Shown here in pieces: positions 34,992-42,261 of a stretch of 64,000 nucleotides of DNA (the stretch's first letter is position 1; every line of letters begins with the position of its first letter). The translations under genes and the position numbers were made by a program. Under the pieces are notes generated by a model. That model did no database searches. It was not told the DNA's origin and was given only the letters and a program-made list of their open reading frames with translations. The DNA comes from CAIUGU01 sp965279735 (GTDB lineage: Bacteria; Pseudomonadota; Gammaproteobacteria; Steroidobacterales; Steroidobacteraceae), in the NCBI GenBank assembly GCA_965279735.1, contig OZ257260.1:3975058-4039057 (forward strand), in the 5' to 3' direction.

Positions 34992-36314
34992 CTACTCGGC
35001 GAAGAGTGTCGGCGCGCGAATGATCTTGAACGCGTCGGGCAACGATGACGTGTTGGTGCGTGATGCCCCGAATGCCCGCGTGAAGGACAGGTAGACGGAC
35101 ACGATGTCTGCGGTCGCAGCGAGCGACCTACCGGCTGTCATCGTCAGTGAGTTGAAAGTGCTGAGGCGCATGCGCTGGGTGAGGGCTATCAGCGCGGCTT
35201 CCACATCGGCCTGGGTCGTCTCTGTCGCATAGACGACCGCGATGTCACTGGCCTGTCCGGTTTTCATACCCAAGCTTGCCACCGTGCTGCGGGCTGCAGG
35301 ATCGGCTGTCGCAATAGTCCCCACTCGACGAAAACCTGCGGATTGCACGAGCGTCCGGACGTTCAGATCGAAGAGGGAATTGGTGTGCTCAAAGCTGAAA
35401 CGCGCGAGCCAGCCGGAGTCCTGCAGATCCTTGCTCGATGCCACGCCGACCGACGCTGTCCCCAGGGAATTCACTTGCCGCGCCAACCCGAAGCCGACAG
35501 TCCCTCCCTGGCGGTCGAGGTACTCGCCGTGACCCTCCACAGTGAAGCCGAGGGGAATTCCGCACAGCACGCGGGTATTGGCAAACCACTGGCCGTAGGA
35601 ATTGCTCGCGAGCGCAAAATCCTCACGGACACGGCCGAGGTCCACCGCATAGTCGCTGCAACCACTCTCCTTCAGCTTGATTCCAGTCAGCAGCGGCTGC
35701 GTGACTTTCACGGTGCGGCCCAGCGAGTCGCGGGCGACGAAACTCACCTTGTTCGCGCCAGCAACCTGTACCTTGCCGTCGAGAGATAACCCTTGTCTCG
35801 CAAGTGCTGTATCGCCAGCTCCCGCGCTGCTGAATAACGCATCGACGCTGGAGGGCAGCGTCGCGATGCCGGGAGTAGCTAGTCGGGTAGTCGACACGAC
35901 GTCATCCCGCACTCCGGATCCCGCGCCCAGTTGTACGCCTGCAAAGCGCACCGGATTGCCCTCTGCGCCAGGAACGCTGACGGCATCTCCCAGCCGGACA
36001 TGGGCGTCGCCGTTCTCCAGCTGTCGCGTCCAGCTCGATTCGAGGCGTGTCACTTCCGGAACCTGTGCATTCTTTGACGTGGCGAAGCTCGATTTGACGG
36101 TGTCGGATTCCGTTGCCAGCGTCGTCCTGAACAGCGATTCGCCGGCCTTGATCCGCTCGGTTGTCAGGAAGACTGGCGCAGGAACCGATCCCGCGGCCTT
36201 GCCCTCAATTGCGACAGGCGCTGGGAGATTCGTGGCAGTGCGCGGGGCGGAAGCGCAGCCCGCCAGACTGGCGAGCGCGAGAGCCATGAAAAAAATACCG
36301 GGTCGGTGTGCCAT
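34992..36314 (-). CDS. Outer-membrane usher-like lipoprotein (orphan)
   Basis: A 440-residue protein with a lipobox (LASLAGCAS) rather than a plain signal peptide. The segment RFAGVQLGAGSGVRDDVVS, then LPSSVDALFSSAGAG, resembles the plug-proximal part of fimbrial ushers, where a sequence like this precedes the PSSVD-y-vnG block. The C-terminal half has usher-barrel-like strands (GTVGFGLARQVNSLGTASVGVASS). It is half the length of FimD/PapC and CsuD ushers (about 800) and lacks recognisable N- and C-terminal periplasmic domains. No chaperone or pilin gene adjoins it. This family assignment is from motif memory and needs a profile search. Confidence 0.6.
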   Translation of the reverse strand: MAHRPGIFFMALALASLAGCASAPRTATNLPAPVAIEGKAAGSVPAPVFLTTERIKAGESLFRTTLATESDTVKSSFATSKNAQVPEVTRLESSWTRQLENGDAHVRLGDAVSVPGAEGNPVRFAGVQLGAGSGVRDDVVSTTRLATPGIATLPSSVDALFSSAGAGDTALARQGLSLDGKVQVAGANKVSFVARDSLGRTVKVTQPLLTGIKLKESGCSDYAVDLGRVREDFALASNSYGQWFANTRVLCGIPLGFTVEGHGEYLDRQGGTVGFGLARQVNSLGTASVGVASSKDLQDSGWLARFSFEHTNSLFDLNVRTLVQSAGFRRVGTIATADPAARSTVASLGMKTGQASDIAVVYATETTQADVEAALIALTQRMRLSTFNSLTMTAGRSLAATADIVSVYLSFTRAFGASRTNTSSLPDAFKIIRAPTLFAE

Positions 36315-36494
36315 GAGAACTCCCGGAAATCAGCGAATGGCAAAGATGCGCTTCATCGCCGTGAAGAGCAACGTTAACTCCGCATGCACGTTCTGAACGT
36401 GCCGGAGTCACAGATAAAGGCAACGGGATTTTTTTCCGGGCCATACTGTCGCGTGTGGGGAACACGCGCAGGGACAGCCGTTGCAGGCGGCCGG

Positions 36495-36770
36495 TCAGTT
36501 GATCGTGACGTTCCTTTCCGGCGCGGGCTGCTCGCCTTGGGTCAGCAACTCGTCCAGCAAGTGCGACCCGTTGGCCTTCACCAGCTTGAGGAAATTGAGC
36601 GTGTTGTTGGCGGGACCCGCGAGCGCGAAGCGGACGTTCACGAGCTTTGTCCGGACCAGTGAAAATTCCCCGCCGTAGAAGAAGACGATGCAGTCCCTGA
36701 TCTCGCAGTCGACGAACTCGTTGTAGTCCAGTGTGACGTCGGTAGCGAAGGTCTGCTTCACGAAGCGCAT
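36495..36770 (-). CDS. Small hypothetical protein, beta-rich
   Basis: A 91-residue protein beginning MRFVKQTFATDVTLDYNEF. The first half has short aromatic/hydrophobic repeats resembling right-handed beta-helix or pentapeptide-like coils (DCEIRDCIVFFYGGEF). No signal or membrane segment. The stop lies about 180 bases before the usher-like gene and the start lies 13 bases after the uppP stop, so it is probably downstream of uppP in one transcript. No family recognised. Confidence 0.55.
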   Translation of the reverse strand: MRFVKQTFATDVTLDYNEFVDCEIRDCIVFFYGGEFSLVRTKLVNVRFALAGPANNTLNFLKLVKANGSHLLDELLTQGEQPAPERNVTIN

Positions 36771-36783
36771 GGGTCTTCTCCTG

Positions 36784-37590
36784 CTACCAGCGTACGAGGC
36801 CGGTCCACGCGGTCACGAGAATCACGATGCCGAAGACGATGCGGTACCAGGCGAAGGCCGCAAACGAATGACGGGCGACGAAGCGCAGAAGGAATCGCAC
36901 TGCCAGCAGTGCGCTGATGAAGGCAATGACCGAACTGAGTGCAAGAGGTTGCAATTCCGCGGTGGTGATGCTGTCGCGTGCTCCCCATAGCTTGTATGCC
37001 GTCGCTGCGAGCAGCGTTGGGATCGCCACGAAGAACGAGAATTCCGTGGCTGCCTTGCGCTGCATGCCGAGAAAGAGTCCGCCGATGATGGTGGCCGCGG
37101 AGCGGCTGGTGCCCGGAAACAGAGCCAGTGCCTGGAACAAGCCGATCTTGAAGGCATCGAGCGGCCGCATGTCGTCGACCGATTTGATGGTCTCGACGTG
37201 CTGCCTGCCCTCAGCCCACAGGATCACGATGCCGCCGACGATGAGGGCAATGGCAACTGGAACAGGTGCAAAGAGCACTGCTTCTATCCCGTCTTCAAAC
37301 AACAGGCCCAGTACCGCGAGGGGCAGTACCGCGACGAACAGATTGAACACAAATCGCCGCGCCGGCTCCTCCGAAAAGACGCGGAGCGCGGTTTGCGACA
37401 ACCGGACACGATACTCCCAGCACACTGCGAGGATGGCCGCGCCCTGGATGATGATCAGCTGCCGGTCGGCGGCGTCGCCTTCGAGCCCGAGCAGCGATTT
37501 CGTGAGGATCAGGTGCCCGGTGCTCGAGACCGGCAGGAACTCCGTGATGCCCTCGACCAGTCCCAGCAGGATCGCATCAAGCCAGCTCAC
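36784..37590 (-). CDS. uppP: Undecaprenyl-diphosphatase UppP (BacA)
   Basis: A 268-residue inner-membrane protein with about eight hydrophobic segments. The two conserved active-site blocks are EGITEFLPVSSTGHLIL near residue 13 and FPGTSRSAATIIGGLFLG near residue 160. It dephosphorylates undecaprenyl diphosphate to recycle the lipid carrier for cell-wall and O-antigen synthesis, and over-expression gives bacitracin resistance. Length is standard. Confidence 0.95.
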   Translation of the reverse strand: MSWLDAILLGLVEGITEFLPVSSTGHLILTKSLLGLEGDAADRQLIIIQGAAILAVCWEYRVRLSQTALRVFSEEPARRFVFNLFVAVLPLAVLGLLFEDGIEAVLFAPVPVAIALIVGGIVILWAEGRQHVETIKSVDDMRPLDAFKIGLFQALALFPGTSRSAATIIGGLFLGMQRKAATEFSFFVAIPTLLAATAYKLWGARDSITTAELQPLALSSVIAFISALLAVRFLLRFVARHSFAAFAWYRIVFGIVILVTAWTGLVRW

Positions 37591-37692
37591 GACAACACCT
37601 GCCGTGTAGCTCCAGAATCAGGGCCGTGAATCATCTGCTCTCCGGTACTTGTCGCATTCGGCTTGTGTGCCGCGGCGATTCTACCGTTCCGG

Positions 37693-37896
37693 CTATTTCG
37701 GGGGATTCTTTCTTCCCAGCTTCGCGTGCGCGGCGGATTGCTTTGCATGCGACTTGCCAGTCGCTTCCGTCGGCCAGCCCTGGCCGCCCTGCTTTTTCTG
37801 GAGGGCCTGCTTGATCGTGTTTGCCCAGCTTTCCTGGGGCTTCGCGGGTGCGGGCGCCTTGCCGGCTTTTGCGCTTGATTTCTTCTTCGTGGCCAT
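37693..37896 (-). CDS. Small lysine/alanine-rich protein
   Basis: A 67-residue very basic protein: MATKKKSSAKAGKAPAPAKP, a short helix (ESWANTIKQALQKKQGG), and a basic tail ending KLGRKNPPK. The composition suggests nucleic-acid binding, and similar short Lys/Ala proteins are common in this group of bacteria without known function. Other open frames cover the same bases, so expression is inferred. It sits upstream of uppP. Confidence 0.45.
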   Translation of the reverse strand: MATKKKSSAKAGKAPAPAKPQESWANTIKQALQKKQGGQGWPTEATGKSHAKQSAAHAKLGRKNPPK

Positions 37897-38008
37897 CGCT
37901 CATTTACCTCGGCTGTTGCGGATATCTCGGCCCGCACCTGGATGCGAAAGAGGTCGTGACCCCATGCATGTTAGCAGGAGGCCCCCATGGCCATTGCCCG
38001 GATGGGTC

Positions 38009-38716
38009 TCAATCCAGCAATGCGTAGAGGCGCTCGTCGTAGAGCGCGCCGGCCATCGAACCGAGCTTGTCCCGGAATTCCCGCTGTGGCGCTGCCAGGA
38101 CGTTCGCATCGAAAGCCGCCCGTGAACGCCAGATCTCGAACACGGTGAAATGATTCGGGCGACTGGTCTGCTGCACGATTTCATAGCGCAGGTTGCCATT
38201 GGCTGTGCGGTTTGCTTCAGCCAGCAACTTCAATGCGGTCTCTGCATCGTTCCGGCCCTGCGGAATGACGTCAACGTGCGTCACCGAATAGAGGGCACCG
38301 GCAACCCCCGGATCATCCAGTGGACCCACCGAGAATGCACCGTGCAAACGGTCGTCGATCGGTGCGACGCGCAGCGCTGCCAGCTTGTTGCGAAATTCCT
38401 TTGTGCCTGCCTCGGCCATGTGCGCATCCCAAGCCGCTGCGTCTTGCCATGTTGACACCATCACGAATTGGCTTGGCCGGTCGATACGTTGCACGACGAC
38501 GCATCGCATGTTTCCTGGCGCCGCACGACTGGCATTGCGGTAGGACCTCAGCAGCTTCGAGGCCTCATCTGTAGAGGTCGACTTAGCTTCCACGTAAGTC
38601 ACCGCATACAGCGGGCCCGCAGAGGGAGGGGGTGCGGCCGCCTGGGCAAAAGCGCCGTTCAGGAAGAAGGCCAGGGCAACCGGCGTTACGCTTTTGATGA
38701 AGCTGCGAAAGGTCAT
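38009..38716 (-). CDS. Exported protein with two antibiotic-biosynthesis-monooxygenase (ABM) domains
   Basis: A 235-residue protein with a signal peptide (VALAFFLNGAFAQAA) and two ferredoxin-like ABM repeats. Each has a Y/SVT-hV strand, a helix with LLRSYRNAS or LLAEANRTA, and a WRSR/WQDA segment: residues of about 38-130 and 140-233. ABM proteins range from monooxygenases to heme-degrading or unknown proteins; periplasmic tandem copies are usually uncharacterised. A single-gene unit, divergent from the flagellinolysin gene. Confidence 0.75.
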   Translation of the reverse strand: MTFRSFIKSVTPVALAFFLNGAFAQAAAPPPSAGPLYAVTYVEAKSTSTDEASKLLRSYRNASRAAPGNMRCVVVQRIDRPSQFVMVSTWQDAAAWDAHMAEAGTKEFRNKLAALRVAPIDDRLHGAFSVGPLDDPGVAGALYSVTHVDVIPQGRNDAETALKLLAEANRTANGNLRYEIVQQTSRPNHFTVFEIWRSRAAFDANVLAAPQREFRDKLGSMAGALYDERLYALLD

Positions 38717-38838
38717 TTGTCTCCCCCGTTTTCAGCCTGTGAGCCGGAACGCGGGTGCCGGCTGACGGCATCGTACGCCACTGCCCCCCGAATCGTGAGG
38801 CACGTCACAAGCGAGGGGGTACATAACGCCGCAGGCGG

Positions 38839-38866
38839 TAAAGACTTGCCGCCCCCGCGCCGATAT
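38839..38866 (+). promoter_or_regulatory. Sigma-28 (FliA)-type promoter of the flagellinolysin gene
   Basis: TAAAGACT (-35) and GCCGATAT (-10) match the FliA consensus TAAA ... GCCGATAA closely, with a spacer one base longer than usual by my count. The expected start of transcription, about 38873, lies only about five bases before the ATG at 38878, and no ribosome site precedes the ATG. The mRNA may be nearly leaderless. Confidence 0.75.
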
Positions 38867-38877
38867 TTCCCCTCGTA

Positions 38878-40623
38878 ATGGCCCTCACGATCAACACCAA
38901 TATCTATTCGCTGAATGCGCAGCGGAACCTTTCTGCCAGCGGGCAGGATATGGCGCGATCCCTGCAGCGGCTGTCATCCGGCTTGCGTATCAATACCGCA
39001 AGTGATGATGCAGCCGGGCTTGCGATCAGCACGCGCATGACGACCCAGATCCGGGGCATGTCGCAGGCTCTCAGGAACGTGAATGACGGCGTCTCGATGC
39101 TGCAGACGGCAGATGGAACGCTCTCCACGGTAACGGAGTCCCTGCAGCGCATCCGTGAACTTGCGGTCCAATCGGCCAACGCCACCAACTCTGCTTCCGA
39201 TCGAGCTGCGCTCATGCAGGAAGTGCGACAGCGGCTCGATGAGATCGACCGTGTCGGCAAGTCGGCAGCCTTCAATGGCCAGAAACTTTTCGCGACCGGT
39301 GGCGGATCCATCGCGGCCGACGACAATCAGAGTGCCGTCAATGACGGCCTGCGCATGGGTTGGCTGGAGAACGCGGAAAACATGATCCGCGACTACTACG
39401 GCATCCAGGGCGACGGCGCGGCATTGCAGATCGACATCACACAGGACACTGACGGCCCCTCCGGCTTTGCCGCTTTTGTCTCCAGCCAGGGCGGCGGCGC
39501 CAATGGTCGCGGCACGAACCTGCACATGTCGGTGGATATGGCGAATTTCACGCCGGCCAATCTGCCGAATGGCGGTTCGCCTCCGGTCTACAACGATCGC
39601 ATCATCGCTCACGAAATGGTGCATGCGGTGATGGCCCGCGCGACCAACTGGACCTCTTTGACCAGCACCTCGATGTGGTTTGTTGAAGGCGCCGCGGAAT
39701 TCATCCAGGGAGCCGATGAACGTGTCGCGGCAGATATCGCCGCAGCAGCGGGCGGCAGCGCCAATGCAAAGATCGCGAACGTGGTGAACGAAGTGGCCTC
39801 TTGGCAGACGACTTCAGTGGATTATTCGGCGGGCTACATAGCGACGCGATACCTGCACGAAAAGCTGAAGGCCGCAGGGTTCTCCGGTGGCATGAAGGAT
39901 TTCATGACGTATCTCAACGGTCCCGGTGCACCCACCATGGACCAGGCGATGACGCATTTCTTCGGCAGCGGCTATACACAAGCGTCGTTCCTGACGGAGA
40001 TCCAGACCGACTCCGGCAACGGGTTGTCGAACGGGGTGATGTTCGTCAACCAGCACATGAATCTCGCCAATGCGGATACGGGCGCTATAGGCGGGCTCGA
40101 CGCAGATGGTGGAGCCATCAAGACGGCTGAATCGGTCGTTGCCGACGCTGGGACCCGTTACGGCGAGGATGTCCTGCAAGGGTTCGCGGAGACGTGGGAA
40201 ATTCTCGATACGGGTACGCCTGCAACCCGGTCTGCCAGCCTGCAGGTGGGCGGCGATGTCGGCCAGACAGTCGATGTTTCCGTCGGCGCGATGAGCATCG
40301 CGGCGATGGGGCTTACATCGGTGGACATCACGGACCAGTTGTCTGCACAGCGAGCAATGATCCGTATCGATGCGGCGATCGACTACGTGGCGGGCCAGCG
40401 GGCAATCCTCGGCGGCCAGCTATCGCGGATGGATTCCACGATCGGCAATCTGCAGGCCAGCGTCGAGAACATCAGCGCCAGCAATTCCCGCATCCTGGAC
40501 ACGGATTACGCAATGGAAACCGCTGCGCTGGTGCGTTCCCAGATCCTGCAGCAGGCGGGCACGGCCATCGTCGCGCAAGCCAACATCCTTCCCCAGCAAG
40601 TCCTGGCGCTGCTGCCCGCGTAA
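38878..40623 (+). CDS. Flagellin with inserted metallopeptidase domain (flagellinolysin)
   Basis: A 581-residue flagellin. The N-terminal D0/D1 part (residues 1 to about 140: INTNIYSLNAQRNLS, LQRLSSGLRINTASDDAAGLAI) and the C-terminal D1/D0 part (from about 485: AAIDYVAGQRAILGG ... NSRILDTDYAMETA) are intact. The variable middle is a metallopeptidase: HEMVH at 245-249 and a downstream WFVEGAAEF with Glu270/Glu274, the gluzincin layout. This is the architecture of flagellinolysins, shown elsewhere to form proteolytically active flagella. It is a single gene with its own sigma-28-type promoter, away from any flagellar cluster in the window. Its stop is two bases from that of the PAS gene on the other strand. 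Confidence 0.93.
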   Translation: MALTINTNIYSLNAQRNLSASGQDMARSLQRLSSGLRINTASDDAAGLAISTRMTTQIRGMSQALRNVNDGVSMLQTADGTLSTVTESLQRIRELAVQSANATNSASDRAALMQEVRQRLDEIDRVGKSAAFNGQKLFATGGGSIAADDNQSAVNDGLRMGWLENAENMIRDYYGIQGDGAALQIDITQDTDGPSGFAAFVSSQGGGANGRGTNLHMSVDMANFTPANLPNGGSPPVYNDRIIAHEMVHAVMARATNWTSLTSTSMWFVEGAAEFIQGADERVAADIAAAAGGSANAKIANVVNEVASWQTTSVDYSAGYIATRYLHEKLKAAGFSGGMKDFMTYLNGPGAPTMDQAMTHFFGSGYTQASFLTEIQTDSGNGLSNGVMFVNQHMNLANADTGAIGGLDADGGAIKTAESVVADAGTRYGEDVLQGFAETWEILDTGTPATRSASLQVGGDVGQTVDVSVGAMSIAAMGLTSVDITDQLSAQRAMIRIDAAIDYVAGQRAILGGQLSRMDSTIGNLQASVENISASNSRILDTDYAMETAALVRSQILQQAGTAIVAQANILPQQVLALLPA

Positions 40624-40625
40624 AC

Positions 40626-41429
40626 CTAGTGACTTGAGCCGCCGCTGTCCCCGGCAGGCATGATCGGCGAGTGCGTCTGTTGTACGTGCGCCTCGCGGAC
40701 AATGAAGCCCCAGCCCGCGCTCGGTCCATCGGGCACCGCCACGGCATACACGTCAACGTCCAGTCCCGAGCCGCGACCACAACGCAGGGTCGTCTTCAGC
40801 GAGATGAGCGCCTGCCGGTCGTGGAGCTGTTCCCTGAGACTGACAAGATCCTCGGGCGAGAACTCCAGCCACTGGCTGACAGACCTGCCCTGCACGCTGT
40901 TGGCCGAGTTGAGCCGGGCGAGACTGACAAAAGCCGGATTGGCGAATTCCACGCGGAACCCCTTATCCGTCAGGACGAAGCCATCCGAAGTGCTTGAAAG
41001 CAGATCCTCGACCGGCGACGGACCGCGCGGGGCGGGAGCGTCTTCCGGCGACGTCACCGGAGCCATGCGCACCAGGACGTGGCTCGCAGTGCGTGACTTT
41101 ACCAGCGAGAGCGTCAGGGTGAGTGCCGCAGTCGTATCCCGGGTGCCGACAGTCATTGGCTTTGCGCTGCCCGAGATGCAGGCTTCTGCAAATGAGTGAT
41201 CGATCGCCGTCGTATTGCTCGCGTCGAACGCGCTGGACAGTCGGGTGCCCAGCAGGAAGGTGCGCCGGCTCTTGAGCAGCACGGCAGCGGCCGGATTGGC
41301 TTCCACGATATTTCCGGTCAACGCGTCTACAAGGAGCACGGCCTCAGCGGCCACGGACAGAAGCCAGTCGGCGGACTGTTCAGCCTGCTCCACGAATTGA
41401 ACGGCACGCATAGTTGCCTTGTCAGCCAC
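40626..41429 (-). CDS. PAS-domain protein, PpsR-like without HTH
   Basis: A 267-residue protein with two PAS domains: residues of about 20-115 (LSVAAEAVLLVDALTGNIVEANPAAAVLLK) and 140-250 (LLSSTSDGFVLTDKGFRVEFANPAFVSLA). The second one, with its GRSVSQWLEFSPEDLVSLREQL, LKTTLRCG and VYAVAVPDG blocks, recalls the PAS region of PpsR/CrtJ, the light- and redox-responsive repressor of photosynthesis genes. The C-terminal Fis-type HTH of PpsR is absent; the protein ends soon after the PAS. It could be a co-sensor or antagonist. It lies downstream of the bacteriophytochrome operon on the same strand. Confidence 0.7.
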   Translation of the reverse strand: MADKATMRAVQFVEQAEQSADWLLSVAAEAVLLVDALTGNIVEANPAAAVLLKSRRTFLLGTRLSSAFDASNTTAIDHSFAEACISGSAKPMTVGTRDTTAALTLTLSLVKSRTASHVLVRMAPVTSPEDAPAPRGPSPVEDLLSSTSDGFVLTDKGFRVEFANPAFVSLARLNSANSVQGRSVSQWLEFSPEDLVSLREQLHDRQALISLKTTLRCGRGSGLDVDVYAVAVPDGPSAGWGFIVREAHVQQTHSPIMPAGDSGGSSH

Positions 41430-41588
41430 CCACTATCCTTCTTGGCATTGTCTTTAAGTACCTGTACGCGAACCGGGAAACCGGAGCCAGGACCGGCACG
41501 GCGGGCAAAAGCCCAGTCGGCGCACGGATTTGCGCCGACAGCGTAACAACTGAGGCATTGCACAAGAATCCCGAATCTCCGGGAAGTT

Positions 41589-41610
41589 GAATACCTGAAA
41601 ACAGGTATTC
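41589..41610. promoter_or_regulatory. Perfect 9-bp inverted repeat
   Basis: GAATACCTG and CAGGTATTC flank AAAA and are followed by eight G. It lies between the response-regulator stop (41623) and the PAS gene start (41429), about 160 bases upstream of that gene. It could be an operator; no T-tract follows on the minus strand, so it is a weak terminator candidate. Confidence 0.45.
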
Positions 41611-41622
41611 GGGGGGGGCGGG

Positions 41623-42261
41623 CTAGAGCGAGACGATCCCTTCGCGGATGGCGTGCTTGGTCAGTTCGGCAACGGTGCGCAGGCCGAGCTTCCGCATTAT
41701 GTTGCGCCGGTGCACTTCGACGGTGGCGACGGAGATATGCAGCTGGCCTGCAATCGCGGGCGAACGCATGCCTTCGGCAATCAACCGCAGGACTTCGCGC
41801 TCCCGGCGCGCCAGCGGCTGTGTTTCTCCGGAAGACGCTGGATCACGCACCTCTGAAAGCAGTGTTCCGGCGATCTCGGGGGAGAAATAGCCGTGACCCG
41901 CCGCGACCGCACGGATCGCCTGTGCGAGCTCGGTACCGGCGGCCGACTTCGTCACGTAGGCCGACGCCCCTGCACGGACCATCGCTGTCACGAAGCGTTT
42001 ATCCGAAAAGGCCGATAGAGCCACGATCTTGGCGCTGTTGCCGGCGTCCTTCAATCGCGCGGCAACTTCAACACCGTTCAGGTCGGGGAGGCTGAAATCC
42101 AGGACCAGGACATCCGGCGCAAGCTCCTGCGCGAGAAGGAGTGCATCGTGCGCGTTGCCGGCCTCGCCCACGACCTGCATGTCTGCCACCTTGGTGAGCA
42201 CCTCGCGCAGCGCCTCGCGCACCATGCGATGGTCATCAACGAGTAGTACACGGATCTTCAT
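41623..42261 (-). CDS. LuxR/NarL-type response regulator
   Basis: A 212-residue two-domain response regulator. The receiver has the acidic pair in VLLVDDHRMVRE, the phospho-acceptor Asp in DVLVLDFSLPDLNG near residue 55 and the conserved Lys in VTKSAAGTELA. The C-terminal LuxR HTH reads LARREREVLRLIAEGMRSPAIAG ... VEVHRRNIMRKLG. The start codon overlaps the bacteriophytochrome kinase stop by four bases, and that kinase has the HisKA_3 type used by NarL partners, so the two are a cognate pair. Confidence 0.93.
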   Translation of the reverse strand: MKIRVLLVDDHRMVREALREVLTKVADMQVVGEAGNAHDALLLAQELAPDVLVLDFSLPDLNGVEVAARLKDAGNSAKIVALSAFSDKRFVTAMVRAGASAYVTKSAAGTELAQAIRAVAAGHGYFSPEIAGTLLSEVRDPASSGETQPLARREREVLRLIAEGMRSPAIAGQLHISVATVEVHRRNIMRKLGLRTVAELTKHAIREGIVSL

